A stretch of DNA of 64,000 nt from Hydrangea macrophylla (GCA_033977485.1 CM066984.1:48782600-48846599); one strand, 5' to 3'; positions 1 through 10,604 are shown, numbered from the stretch's first letter. Numbers and translations: made by a program. The notes: generated from the letters alone by a model not told the origin.

Positions 1-1
1 A

Positions 2-244
2 AATGTAGTGATCTCTATACAGACTAATCCGGATGGACAAGGCAATGAAAGAGGGGTAGATGATGCAAAGCCATTCGAACTTTCAGAAGGACAAGGATTG
101 GTGACTCCCATTACTCCCGTACAGGTCTCTCTCTCTCCCTCCTCCTCTAAATCTCAGTCCCCTCACAAAATTACTCAGCAAGGACAGAGGAATAAGAAAA
201 ATAGTTCCTCAGGTAAAAGACGACACCCCTTTAAACGTACTTAA
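2..244 (+). CDS. LINE-A ORF1, C-terminal tail (partial)
   Basis: This is the low-complexity, Ser/Lys-rich end of a LINE ORF1 (RNA-binding, nucleocapsid-like protein), entering from outside the window. The frame is open from the first bases and ends in a basic tail (KRRHPFKRT). The DUF4283 and zinc-knuckle parts would lie upstream. Its stop overlaps the ORF2 start as TAATG (stop TAA 242-244, ATG 244-246). That layout is typical of stop-start reinitiation between LINE ORFs. The assignment rests on position and on analogy with the other ORF1 copies in the window. Confidence 0.7.
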   Translation, partial: NVVISIQTNPDGQGNERGVDDAKPFELSEGQGLVTPITPVQVSLSPSSSKSQSPHKITQQGQRNKKNSSSGKRRHPFKRT

Positions 245-3200
245 TGAATATCGGATGCTGGAATATTAGGGGCCTTAATCAAATTTCAAAACAAATGGAA
301 ATTTCCAAATTTGTTATTTCTAATCATATTGATGTGTTGGGAATTACTAAATCCAAAGTTAGAATGCCTAACCAAGACAATATTCAAAAAAGAATTCTTC
401 CTAGTTGGAATTTTGTCACTAATAGCCAACCAAATTCGGTGGATAGAATTTGGGTTGGCTGGAACCCAAACAAAGTTTCTTTGAATGTTTTGAAAAACAC
501 TAGGCAGCTTATTCATGTATCAATCCAAGATATTAATCTGTCTACCTCTTTTGAAGCTTCTTTTGTTTATGGTTTTAATACTATCCAAGACAGAAGAAGT
601 CTGTGGGCTGATATCAAGTCCATATCAGCCTCCCTTGGTCACATTCCCTGGATTACTCTTGGTGACTTCAACGCGGTTCTTAACTCTAATGAGAAGTTTG
701 GGAGTAATCCTGGGAAAGACCAAGGGACTGAGGAATTTAATGCGTGTGTGAATGCCTCTTGCCTTGTAGATCTTCGGTTCACAGGAATTTACTTCACTTG
801 GAGCACTAGTAGGTACAAGGAAAAGCTGGACAGAGCTCTAGTCAATCAAGATTGGCTAGACAAATTTCCCTCAGCCTATGCTCAGTTTCTCCCCTCTGGT
901 ATTTCTGATCATTCTCCTATCCTTGTGAAAATGGATAATTCTAGTAGAAGGAAAGGCCACACCTTTAAATTCTATAATTATTGGACCTCTTTGGAGAAAT
1001 TTGATGACTTAGTTAAAAACTCTTGGGCCAATAATGTTGAAGGCAACTACCAATTCCAGTTATGTAAAAAACTTAAGATTCTCAAAACGGATCTTAGAAA
1101 ATTTTCCAAAGATTCTATAGGTAGAGAAAAGTTGCATGCTGATGAATCTAGAGATAGACTAATGCAATGTCAAAGATTATTAGATGATCACCCGCATGAC
1201 TTAACCATAAAAGCTCTAGAACGTCACCTCATGGGTGTGTTTCTAGAAGCTATTCGCGTGGAAGAGGAAGTAATGCGACAAAAATCTAGAGTCCAATGGC
1301 TTGAAGCGGGGGATAAGAACACCACTTTCTTTCACCAATCCATCAGAAACCGTCGTAATAGAAAACGGATTGTTTCGCTCCTCCTTCCTAATGGAGAACA
1401 GACAAAAAATGACAGTGAAGCCCAACAGGAAGCCATTAGCTATTTTAAAACTATGCTTGGTACCCCTGCTGCTAACAATTACCCTGGTTACAGTGTTCTA
1501 AAGAATATTATTCATAAAAGGATCCCCACGGATGCTCTTTCTAGTATGGATAATATTCCTAGTGATCTCGAGATCAAAGAGGCAATGTTTAGCATCCATA
1601 GTAACAAAGCACCGGGTCCTGATGGTTATAATGCTCATTTTTTTAAAGAAACTTGGAATATTACCGGTACCCTTGTTACGCTTGCTATTAAAGAATTTTT
1701 TATCCATGGAGAACTTTTGGGAGAGTCCAATGCTACTATTATTGCCCTTATTCCTAAAATTTCAAATCCGTCTAAAATGGGTGATTTTCGTCCTATTTCA
1801 TGTTGCAACACCATTTATAAATGTATATCTAAAATCATTGCAAAAAGAATCCAACTTATCCTTCCCAATCTTGTGGATAATGCCCAATCTGCTTTTATCA
1901 AGGGTCGAAAAATTAGTGATAATATTCTGTTAGCTCAGGACCTCATGAGGGACTACCATAAGCCCTCGGGTCAACCCCGTGCAGCTGCTAAGGTTGATCT
2001 TATGAAAGCCTATGATAGTGTTAGTTGGAGGTTTCTGTTGGACTTAATTGACATATTAGGTTTTCCCCCCAAAATGCAACTCTGGATTAAAAAGTGTGTC
2101 ACAAGCCCTAAGTACTCCATCAACTTTAATGGGGAATCCATTGGCTATTTTGACGGTGCTAAAGGCCTTAGACAGGGTGACCCTCTTTCCCCCTACCTTT
2201 TTGTCCTTGTCATGGACACATTGAGCCAATTGATAAAACACAATATTTCTGAATCATCTCAATTTAAATATCATTGGAAATGTGATAAGATGAAGATATC
2301 CCATCTTTGCTTTGCGGATGACCTTCTTTTAGTTTTTTATGGGGATGAAGGTTCTGCTCAACTTATGAAAAATACGCTCAATCAATTCTATGATCTTACT
2401 GGCTTACTTGCTAATACTAGCAAGAGTTGTTTATTTACCTCTAGCATTGATGACAATATTGTTAATTCCATATGCCACATATTCCAGTTTACTATTGGAT
2501 CTCTTCCTCTTAAGTACCTAGGTGTTCCTCTAATAACATCTAGACTAAAGAAGGGAGATTGTCAGGAGCTTGTTAACAAAATTAGCTCTAGAATTACCTC
2601 TTGGACGTCTAAATGCCTTTCTTATGCTGGAAGAGTCCAATTAATTCATTCTGTTCTGACAGGTATCCAAAACTACTGGTCTAGTTTGTTTATCTTACCC
2701 AAAAGTGTTTTAAAAGAGGTTGAAAAGTTGTTAAGAAGATTTCTTTGGACAGGTGGCATTGAGAAAGCTCATGGGGCTAAAGTTGCTTGGGATCTTGTTT
2801 GCCGTCCTAAAAAGGAAGGGGGCTTGGGTTTGAAAAACCTTGTCCAACTCAACAAAACTCTGAATTTAAAGCATATCTGGTCCCTTTTCTCTTCTGGACC
2901 AAACTCTTTGTGGGTGGATTGGGTTAAAACTTATATTTTAAAAGACAAAAGCTTTTGGGTTGTTAAGGTGTCCTCCCAGAATTCTTGGTATTGGCGCAAA
3001 CTCCTTAATCTTAGAGACATGGCCAGGCCTCTTTTGAAACACAAAATTGGAAATGGTTGTGGTACCTTCTTATGGTATGATAATTGGCACCCTTTAGGCC
3101 CTCTCTTGGATAAATTTAGTCCTAGAGTCGTTTATGACGCTGCTATTCCCTTGAATGCGAAAGTTATGGATATCATAGTTGACAGGGATTGGCAATGGCC

Positions 3201-3855
3201 TCTCACTAACACGCTAGAACTCATGGAAATCCGTAACCACATGCTTGACCTCCCCCTCCCCTCTGATAATCATGATACTGCCTTGTGGGTTCCTTCTCCA
3301 AATGGGAAGTTTAATCTTGCCCAAACTTGGGACCACCTCCGAGTCGTTTGTCCTAAGGTCCCGTGGCATCGACTCATTTGGTTCCCAGGAAATATACCTA
3401 GGCATAGTTTCATCTCTTGGTTGGCTATTCTTAATAGACTATCTACTCATGACAGGATTTTCCACTTCACTCCTGGCCCCCTGGGATGTGTGTTCTGCCA
3501 TCAAGTTATGGAATCTCATGATCACTTGTTTTTTGGTTGCTCATTCTCTTCTTTTATTTGGCAGGAATTGATGCAAAGATTGGAGATTACTTCCCATGCT
3601 TCCTCTTGGAGCTCCGTTGTGGAATGGGCAGCTAGGACTTGGACAAAGAAAACTCCTAACCATATCATCCCTAAAATGTGCCTTGGGTTGGTGGTATATA
3701 GCATTTGGAAAGAAAGAAATGCTCGAACATTCAAATCTGAAGTTAAATCAAAGGAAAGGCTTCTTCAAGAGATCTATCTCCAAATAACTATACAGATCCA
3801 AATCAAGTGGAAGAATGACCCTCATCTCCCTAATTACATAGATAGATGGACTTAG
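244..3855 (+). CDS. LINE-A ORF2: endonuclease-reverse transcriptase, open over 1,203 codons
   Basis: ORF2 drives target-primed reverse transcription: it nicks DNA and copies the LINE RNA at the nick. The order is an APE-type endonuclease (about residues 1-225: CWNIRGLN, GDFN, SDHSPI), a reverse transcriptase (about 430-760: NKAPGPDGYN, MGDFRPISCCNTIYKCISKI, CFADD with FADD at 690-693), and a C-terminal zf-RVT domain (THDR, then C1082-X2-C1085 and ESHDHLFFGC). It is the only ORF2 in the window without a stop or frameshift. One key residue is wrong. The endonuclease motif read as TETKV in LINE-B and LINE-C is TKSKV here, so the metal-binding Glu is Lys36 (codon AAA, 349-351). The protein may be translatable but is probably unable to nick. 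Confidence 0.93.
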   Translation: MNIGCWNIRGLNQISKQMEISKFVISNHIDVLGITKSKVRMPNQDNIQKRILPSWNFVTNSQPNSVDRIWVGWNPNKVSLNVLKNTRQLIHVSIQDINLSTSFEASFVYGFNTIQDRRSLWADIKSISASLGHIPWITLGDFNAVLNSNEKFGSNPGKDQGTEEFNACVNASCLVDLRFTGIYFTWSTSRYKEKLDRALVNQDWLDKFPSAYAQFLPSGISDHSPILVKMDNSSRRKGHTFKFYNYWTSLEKFDDLVKNSWANNVEGNYQFQLCKKLKILKTDLRKFSKDSIGREKLHADESRDRLMQCQRLLDDHPHDLTIKALERHLMGVFLEAIRVEEEVMRQKSRVQWLEAGDKNTTFFHQSIRNRRNRKRIVSLLLPNGEQTKNDSEAQQEAISYFKTMLGTPAANNYPGYSVLKNIIHKRIPTDALSSMDNIPSDLEIKEAMFSIHSNKAPGPDGYNAHFFKETWNITGTLVTLAIKEFFIHGELLGESNATIIALIPKISNPSKMGDFRPISCCNTIYKCISKIIAKRIQLILPNLVDNAQSAFIKGRKISDNILLAQDLMRDYHKPSGQPRAAAKVDLMKAYDSVSWRFLLDLIDILGFPPKMQLWIKKCVTSPKYSINFNGESIGYFDGAKGLRQGDPLSPYLFVLVMDTLSQLIKHNISESSQFKYHWKCDKMKISHLCFADDLLLVFYGDEGSAQLMKNTLNQFYDLTGLLANTSKSCLFTSSIDDNIVNSICHIFQFTIGSLPLKYLGVPLITSRLKKGDCQELVNKISSRITSWTSKCLSYAGRVQLIHSVLTGIQNYWSSLFILPKSVLKEVEKLLRRFLWTGGIEKAHGAKVAWDLVCRPKKEGGLGLKNLVQLNKTLNLKHIWSLFSSGPNSLWVDWVKTYILKDKSFWVVKVSSQNSWYWRKLLNLRDMARPLLKHKIGNGCGTFLWYDNWHPLGPLLDKFSPRVVYDAAIPLNAKVMDIIVDRDWQWPLTNTLELMEIRNHMLDLPLPSDNHDTALWVPSPNGKFNLAQTWDHLRVVCPKVPWHRLIWFPGNIPRHSFISWLAILNRLSTHDRIFHFTPGPLGCVFCHQVMESHDHLFFGCSFSSFIWQELMQRLEITSHASSWSSVVEWAARTWTKKTPNHIIPKMCLGLVVYSIWKERNARTFKSEVKSKERLLQEIYLQITIQIQIKWKNDPHLPNYIDRWT

Positions 3856-4164
3856 TTTGTCACTGGTTTTGTAAGTTGTAGTTTGGTCTTTTGTGCCTTT
3901 TGCATGTTCATCTTTGTTGAGGGGGGCCCTTGGGCCTTTTTGATTTATTTCTAGGTTCCCCCTCTTCTTTTCGTTCATTGTTCTTTTGCTTGGATGGGCT
4001 CTCTTGGCTCTTGCCTTTTGATTGTCCCCTATCCTCTATGCATCACCTGGATGCCATTATTTGCACTTATTGTATATCCTGGGGTATGCCCCTTGTATTT
4101 TGTATAGTGCCGTTTGGCTTGTTCTTTTATTTATTCACCATTCACCGAAAAAAAAAAAAAAAAA
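3856..4164 (+). other. LINE-A 3' UTR and poly(A) tail
   Basis: This is noncoding. It holds the GGGG-TATG-CCCC inverted repeat (4,081-4,092) and ends in about 17 A's. The same layout closes the other LINEs here and is the likely recognition site for the element's own reverse transcriptase; that function is inferred from conservation. Confidence 0.8.
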
Positions 4165-4194
4165 TCAAATGTCAAACTCAGCTATATTAAACCC
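4165..4194 (+). pseudogene. LINE-C ORF1 sliver between LINE-A and LINE-B
   Basis: Thirty bases read as SNVKLSYIKP. This matches the region just upstream of the DUF4283 domain in LINE-E ORF1 (FRLSYVKPKD). The frame resumes after LINE-B at 10,817. The last 15 bases (AGCTATATTAAACCC, 4,180-4,194) are repeated at 10,817-10,831 as the target duplication of LINE-B. Confidence 0.8.
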
Positions 4195-5189
4195 GGTTGG
4201 AATTTTGGAATGCAGAGGGCCTTAGCCACATAGCTAGCACTATTGGGAGGCCTTTACATGTTGACCGAATGACAGCAACGTGTAGGAGAATCTCATATGC
4301 TCGGATCTGTATTGAGGTAAGTGCTGAGTTTGAATTGTTGAAAAATTTTGAGATTGAAGTCATTGACCCTATTACTAAGGAACCTGAGAGGATAGGCTTG
4401 ACAGTTGATTATCAATGGAACCCAGTTAGATGTGCTAAATGCAAACGGTTTGGCCATGATTGTGCTAGGGTCTACAATAACCAATCCCTCACTAAGACGA
4501 CCATTATCCCCACCAAGGTGAATTCTACTAAAAATGAGACCGATGGAGTTTGGATGGTGAAAGGAAAAGGAAAAGGTAAAAGGGAAGATACGGTTGATAC
4601 ATCCTCTAATGTGGTTGCCTCCTCAACAGATAAAGTGTCTACAGTTAGTATGTATACGGCTGATAATCAAACTGATTCTCCCAATGAAGTAGCTAACCTG
4701 CCTCATGAATGTCCTAACCTGGTTGAAAAGGATCTTACAGAGCCTATTCAACCTGTTCTTGATATTACCTCCCCCCTCAAGGGGATAAAAGGTTTTGCTC
4801 AAATCTCACCCCATTCCGTTCGGGTAACTGTCACCAATGGTAGTGATACCAGTTTCCTCAAACTGCATGGGCCCGAAGTTACTAAGAAAAATCAATACGC
4901 CTTACTGGAAGAGCTTGAATGTGAACACATTGATAAAGAGCTAAATGTTACCTATGATCAGAAGGGTGACCTACCCAGAGTTGACCTGGATGTCCTACCT
5001 ATAGCTCCTCATAAATTAGAGGAACTCACAAACACACAAGAAATTTTGGACAGTCCCACTGCCCTTGTTGCTGATCCTTCTACTGCCTCTTGTCAGCCTG
5101 AACCTGGTAAGCAGGATCTTTTGAAGAACCCATCCTCTGGCTCTTCAGGTAAGTTAACTCTTCCATTGCCAGTTATTAATGATATTTAG
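4195..5189 (+). pseudogene. LINE-B ORF1, 5'-truncated
   Basis: This is the C-terminal two thirds of ORF1. It starts late in the DUF4283 domain (FWNAEGLSHIASTIGRPLHV), followed by CRRISYARICIEV and the zinc knuckle CAKCKRFGHDC, then a long polar tail. It is open to its natural stop (VINDI, stop 5,187-5,189). The stop overlaps the ORF2 start by 11 nt (ATG at 5,179). No authentic start remains. The paralogous region in LINE-C (11,190-12,181) is nearly identical. Confidence 0.85.
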
Positions 5190-7344
5190 CTGCTGGAACA
5201 TTCGGGGCCTTAATCAGCCCTCTAGGCAATCCGAAGTTGCCAAATTTATCTACGAGAATAATATTGATATTTTGGGGTTAACCGAAACTAAAGTTAGACA
5301 GGCTAATGAAGATTTCATTAAAACCAAATGTTTTAAACACTGGAATTTTGTTACCAATAGTAGTCCGAATTCGGTTGGTAGAATTTGGGTTGGTTGGAAT
5401 GCTGATACTATTAATCTCACTATTCTTAGAATCACTTCCCAACTTATTCATGTTAGCATTGAAAAGGATGATAAATCCATTTCCTTTGAAGCCTCTTTCA
5501 TTTATGGTTTTAACACTGGCCAAGCCAGATTGGACCTATGGTCTGACCTAAGGTCCATTTCACAGAGTAATAAGACCACTAACTATATTGCACTTGGTGA
5601 CTTTAATGTGCCTTTAAGTCCAGATGAAGTCTCTGATGCAAACTTTGGTTGGAATAACGAGATGAAGGAATTTAAAAAGACTATTAATGAGTGTTGTCTA
5701 GTGGATCTTAGATATATAGGTGAACAATTTACTTGGAGTAACAGAAGGTATGGGAATGAAGATTTTACCCAAAGAAAACTTGATAGAGCTCTGGTCAATC
5801 AAGCTTGGTTGGATAATCTCAGCGATTCTTTCGCCCAATTCCAGGTTCCAGGTACCTCCGACCACTCTCCTATTGTTGTTCATATTGATAAAAAGCATTA
5901 TAGGAAAGGGAGGGCTTTTAAATTCTACAACTACTGGACTAAAATGGACTCCTATAATGATATTGTTCAGAATGCCTGGGATATTAATGTTGAAGGTATT
6001 GCCCAATTCCAACTTTGCCAAAAGCTCATAATCCTGAAAAAGGATCTCAAACAGTTTAGCAAAAGTACTCTTGGCCTTGAGAGGGTTAATGCTAACAAAG
6101 CTAGGGAGGAATTAAAGAGACTCCAAACCCTTTTAATCAGAGATCCTAACAACTCTGACCTCATTGATATGCATAATAAATCTTTGAAAACCTTTCATGA
6201 AGCTATTTGGATTGAAGAGGAAGTTCTCAAACAAAAATCTAGGATACAATGGTTAGAAGCTGGGGATAAAAATACTAGATATTTTCATATGTCTATTAAA
6301 GCTAGGAGGAACATGAAAAGAATTTTTTTTACTTGAAAAACCTAATGGGACTTTCACTTCCAACTGTAATGAAGCTAAAGATGAAGCTATTAGGTATTTT
6401 CATAGCTTGCTTGGCACTACCTCTAATCACTGCTATCCTGGTAAAGAAGCTCTTAGCAGTGTTATCCACAAAACAATTCCTGTTGAACTTATGGCTGAGT
6501 TGGATAGGATTCCTTCTGATATTGAAATAAAGAATACCCTCTTTAGCATGCAAAGTAATAAAGCTCCTGGTCCTGATGGTTATAATTCCTTTTTCTTTAA
6601 AAGCTCTTGGACTATTACTGGTCCTCTTGTTATTGCTGCTATTAGGGAGTTCTTTCAAAATGGAGAGATGCTTAAAGTTGCTAACACTACTCTTATTGCT
6701 TTAATTCCTAAAGTCCCTAATCCTACCCGGATGGGAGATTTCAGGCCTATTTCTTGCTGCAATACTGTTTACAAATGTATTTCTAAGATTATTGCCAATA
6801 GGCTTCAGTTGGTTCTCCCTAAATTAGTTGACCAAGCCCAATCTGCTTTTGTCAAAGGTAGGAAAATTAGTGATAATATCCTCCTTGCTCAAGACCTTCT
6901 TAGAGATTACCACAAACCTTTGGGTAAACCTAGAGTAGCAGCAAAGGTGGACATTATGAAAGCATATGATAGTGTTAGTTGGGAGTTTCTCATTGATATT
7001 TTGGATGTTCTTGGATTTCCACCAAATTTAAAGAAATGGATCATTGCTTGTATTACTACCCCAAAGTACTCTATCAATTTTAATGGTGAATCTGTGGGTT
7101 TTTTTGCAGGGGCAAAGGGGCTTAGACAAGGTGACCCTATCTCTCCTTATCTTTTTGTCCTTGTTATGGTATCCTTAGTCAATTGCTCCATAATTTTATT
7201 AATACGAGACCCTTTACCTATCATTGGAAATGTGATAAGCTTCAGATATCTCATCTCTGTTTTGCTGATGACCTTCTTATTTTGTTTAATGGAGATGAGG
7301 AAACTGCTATAGTGATTCAGGAAGCCCTTAACCAATTTTATCAG
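5179..7344 (+). pseudogene. LINE-B ORF2, 5' part (endonuclease and most of RT), frameshifted
   Basis: The endonuclease begins MIFSCWNIRGLN and keeps the TETKV Glu, GDFN and SDHSPI motifs. The frame breaks at a T-run near 6,328 and resumes for the RT (NKAPGPDGYN, MGDFRPISCCNTVYKCISKI, AKVDIMKAYDSVSWEF). It breaks again near 7,168, then gives CFADDLLILF before the H1 insertion at about 7,345. LINE-C lacks these particular frameshifts at the same positions. Confidence 0.88.
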
Positions 7345-9150
7345 TTTTTTTTTTCGGAAAAATGGTAAATAGAATCCAAAAAAAGGGCCATACCCTAGGA
7401 TATTACAATAAGCGCAACTATCATGCTACGAGAGCCAGACTAAACATTTGAAAAAGAGCAACAAGCACAAAGCATAGCAACATGGAATAATCCAAACACA
7501 AGAGACAACCAACAACCCAAAGCAAGAGTCCTCAGGATCGTTGTCGTCCTTTGGGCCGACTCCCGCTAAATTTCATCTTAGCTGCCTTCTTTTTCTGTCT
7601 GTTGGAGAGGGGACTACCCCTTAAAGGGGTCCCGTCCTCACTAGCTTGGCCAGAGTCACTAATACAGTCATCATCAACATCCACACTAAAGGGGAAGGTG
7701 GTGTCCTCTCTAGTCTCACCTCGAGGTACATCTGCATGGTAAGAAGAGCTAGCTTCGGGACAAGATGTCCGGTCACAGGGAGAAACAATGGTATCAACTT
7801 TGACAGGTTCAGGATCAGGATCTTCCAAAAGCTGAGAAAGGGCTTCAAACCGGTTATCCCTCACAGTCGGTTTTACCGAGCCATTCGCGCTTTTAGTACA
7901 GTCAGAAGAATGGTCATCAACAGTCTTTTTCCTTCGATCTTTTCCTGAAACAACTTGCCAGGTCCCCGTATCCTTACCATTTCTTTTGAGACGGTGACGA
8001 TCTTGATGGCTTAGTCTTGGAGACGCAGATCGAGAACAATCATGACCAAACTGGGAGCACTTTTTGCACCGAACCGGGGTCCATTGGTATTCCAAATTGA
8101 TCTTTGTTCTAATTGGATTGCCAGTCTCCTCATCTTCTGCCTCAATATGGAATTCATTGAAAAATTCGAAATCTGCAGAAACTTCAATGCAAACCCGAGC
8201 ATAGGTTATACGCCTTCTACTTGCAGTGATGCGATCAACACGAATAGGTTTCCCAATGAAACTAGAGATGAAACTGATTCCCTTTGGATTCCAGTATTCA
8301 AGTGGTAAACCGTAGAAGTTAACCCAGATTGGAACTGAATGAACCTCCTCGTTTTCAAAAGAGAGATGTGGCTTCCACGGCCGAAGAAGAAGAGGTTGAC
8401 CTGCCACAAACCATGGTCCTCCTTCTAAGATTGCATCCCTAGCTTCCGTACTAGAGAAAGAAAAAAAGAAACATCCAGAATCAGTGGCCAACGTATCAAT
8501 AAGGCCCTCATTAGCCCATAGCCGTTCAGTAACGTTAGAGACAAGGGAAAACGGAAGCTTCCTGCCTAGAAACCGGCCAACCAAGGTAGCAGTCCATTCG
8601 TCTTTCCCAGCTGCAGTTAAGTCTTTCGGAATTTTAAGAACAAGATCGTCCTCAGTCCCTCCATGGTCCACAAAATCCAAATTAAATTCCTTGTTATTTC
8701 CTGTGGAGTTGTTATAAATATCCAAATCAGATCCCAGCAAAGTTTGGGGCTTACTACGATCCTGACCCTCAGATTTGAATAACTCAGCCCATGACTTACA
8801 TTGGGCCCCACCAACTACATTGTGCTCCTGACCTTGTGTAACCCCCTTATGATAATGAGCAACTTTGTCCGAACTTGAAGCCTTTACAATGCGCAGGTCA
8901 TTCTCAAAATGACCTTTAAAATTACTAGAGCAAGTGGCTTTAAATTCCGAAGTGACCTCATAGGGAGAGGTCTTGACTTGAGACTCAGCAAGGACAACAT
9001 CCATCAGGTGCGCAGGATTGGACATGCCCGTGGGGTCCACAAGAAAGTGGCCAGCATGGAAAACATCTCCACAATGTAAATCCCGGGCCCTACCATGAGC
9101 ATGCATATGCTGAATTCCCAAATGAACACTACACTGATGAGGGGTGGGAT
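7345..9150 (-). mobile_element. H1: ORF1-only LINE (no ORF2), 5'-truncated
   Basis: It is read on the minus strand. It contains an ORF1 (9,121 to 7,532), then only about 190 nt of 3' UTR, then the LINE terminal block (TATCCTAGGGTATGGCCC, TTTACC, TTTTTCCG and A-tail at 7,345-7,354). There is no endonuclease or RT. The host ORF2 of LINE-B resumes at about 9,150 (CTCCAAGCTAATAATGC). A clear target duplication was not found, so the right edge is uncertain by some 10 bp. It shares its ORF1 C-terminus and 3' end with H2 at 52,361-55,313. Confidence 0.85.
7532..9121 (-). CDS. H1 ORF1: DUF4283/zinc-knuckle protein, open over 529 codons
   Basis: This is the LINE ORF1 protein, presumed to coat element RNA. 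Residues about 160-310 are the DUF4283 fold (ATLVGRFLGRKLPFSLV, ILEGGPWFVAGQPLLL, PIWVNFYGLPLEYWNPKG). RRRITYARVCIEVSA follows, then the knuckle C352-X2-C355-X4-H360-D-C362. A polar tail ends in FSGSRPKGRQRS. The first Met is only the first in the remaining frame, because the H2 copy has roughly 330 more residues upstream. The frame is uninterrupted, which is unusual among the ORF1 copies here and suggests a fairly recent insertion. Confidence 0.88.
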   Translation of the reverse strand: MGIQHMHAHGRARDLHCGDVFHAGHFLVDPTGMSNPAHLMDVVLAESQVKTSPYEVTSEFKATCSSNFKGHFENDLRIVKASSSDKVAHYHKGVTQGQEHNVVGGAQCKSWAELFKSEGQDRSKPQTLLGSDLDIYNNSTGNNKEFNLDFVDHGGTEDDLVLKIPKDLTAAGKDEWTATLVGRFLGRKLPFSLVSNVTERLWANEGLIDTLATDSGCFFFSFSSTEARDAILEGGPWFVAGQPLLLRPWKPHLSFENEEVHSVPIWVNFYGLPLEYWNPKGISFISSFIGKPIRVDRITASRRRITYARVCIEVSADFEFFNEFHIEAEDEETGNPIRTKINLEYQWTPVRCKKCSQFGHDCSRSASPRLSHQDRHRLKRNGKDTGTWQVVSGKDRRKKTVDDHSSDCTKSANGSVKPTVRDNRFEALSQLLEDPDPEPVKVDTIVSPCDRTSCPEASSSYHADVPRGETREDTTFPFSVDVDDDCISDSGQASEDGTPLRGSPLSNRQKKKAAKMKFSGSRPKGRQRS

Positions 9151-10604
9151 TAATTTCCTTGGCTCCAAGCTAATAATGCTAAAAGTTGCCTTTTCTTTTG
9201 TAATGTTGGGGAGGAAATAACTGAAAATATTCTTTCCACCCTCAACTTTGTGAAAGGTAATTTACCTGTCAGGTACCTTGGGGTGCCCCTTATTACTTCT
9301 AAGCTCAAAAAACAAGACTGTGAAGAGTTGGTTAGCAAAATTTGTGCTAGAATTAATTCTTGGAAGTCTAAATTTCTGTCTTATGCTGGAAGAGCTCAAT
9401 TGATTAATTCTGTTTTGACAGGTATTCAACTTTTTTGGTCTGGCATGTTTATTCTTCCCAAAGGAGTTCTCAAACAAGTGACTCAATTTATGGCTAGATT
9501 CTTATGGGCTGGTAACATTGAAATTAAACATGGTGCAAAAATAGCTTGGGATACAGTTTGTAGACCCAAGAAAGAAGGAGGTTTGGGGTTCAAGGATATC
9601 AATTTAACTAACACCATTTTGAACCTTAAACATATTGGAAGTATTCTTGATCCTTCCAATACCTCTCTATGGAAAAATTGGATCCACCTGCATATGCTTA
9701 AAAACAAAAGTTTCTGGCAGGTTAAAACTCCTTCCCAATGCTCGTGGTATTGGCGAAAATTATTAAAACTTCGATATATTGCTAAACCTTTGCTTATTCA
9801 TAGAATTGGGAATGGTGAGAACACTTATCTCTGGTTTGATAATTGGCTCCCTGTTGGGCCTTTGTTGGATAAATATACTGTCAGGATTGTTTATGATGCC
9901 GCCATTAACATTAATGCTAAAGTTAGTACCATTATTAGGGGTTTGGATTGGAATTGGCCTAGCTCTCACTCCATTGATCTGGATGAAGTTAGAACTATGT
10001 TCACCAACCTTTATAAACCCTCTTCTCTTCAGGACAAAGTTAGTTGGCAGGTCACTCCATCAGGTAAATTTAAATTTTCCCTTATTTGGGATCATTTAAG
10101 GTACCATCACCCCAAGGTTCCTTGGTATGACAGTGTGTGGTTTAAAGGAGGTACTCCTAGGTCGAGTATCATTCTTTGGTTAGCAGCTCATAACAGATTG
10201 TCTACCCATGATAGGATTTCTCTTTCACCCGTGGCCCCCTGGCTTGTGTTTTCTGCCACTCTCAGATGGAAACACATAATCACTTGTTTTTTTCTTGCTC
10301 TTACTCTTGTGGTATTTGGCAGGATATTATGCATAGGTGTGGCTTGACTTGGAATGGACAAGGTTGGAATGACACTTTGATCTGGATGGCTCAACACCTC
10401 AAAGGAAAGACGACACTTCATCAAATCCCCAAACTTTGCTTGGGAGTCACTGTATGGAAAGAGCGGAACAATAGATCCTTCAAACACATTTTTTGTCCCA
10501 AAGAGATTATCCTCAAGAGCTTAATATCTCAGATCCATGACCTCATAAGGGTTAACTGGAAGCACCACAGTAATCTTAATTCCATTCTTTGTAATTGGCT
10601 TTAA
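9151..10604 (+). pseudogene. LINE-B ORF2, 3' part (RT thumb region and zf-RVT)
   Basis: It resumes LINE-B after H1: VRYLGVPLITSKLKK, SYAGRAQLINSVLTG, WRKLLKLRYIAKPLL, then the zf-RVT region. A one-base loss near 10,226 shifts the frame, and the correct frame continues from about 10,266 to the stop at 10,604. Compared with LINE-C it also lacks 9 nt inside the conserved CLGVTVYGLWKERNN motif. Its C-terminus (WKHHSNLNSILCNWL) matches the LINE-C subfamily. Confidence 0.87.

Larger units (their letters stand above)
1..4164 (+). mobile_element. LINE-A: L1-clade non-LTR retrotransposon, 3' part in window
   Basis: This is the end of ORF1, a complete ORF2, a 3' UTR and an A-tail (4,148-4,164). The 3' UTR has the block shared by nearly all LINE ends here: GGGGTATGCCCCTTGTA at 4,081, then a Y-rich stretch and ACCGAAAA. 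The sequence after the tail (4,165-4,194) continues the ORF1 reading frame of LINE-C, so LINE-A is inferred to lie inside LINE-C. The left end and left target duplication are outside the window. It groups with LINE-D by its ORF2 C-terminus (ERNARTFK...KWKNDPHL). Confidence 0.9.

Noticed and set aside
515..1933. Overlapping frames inside LINE-A ORF2 on both strands
   Set aside because: They are shadows of the 1,203-codon ORF2 and have no independent motifs.
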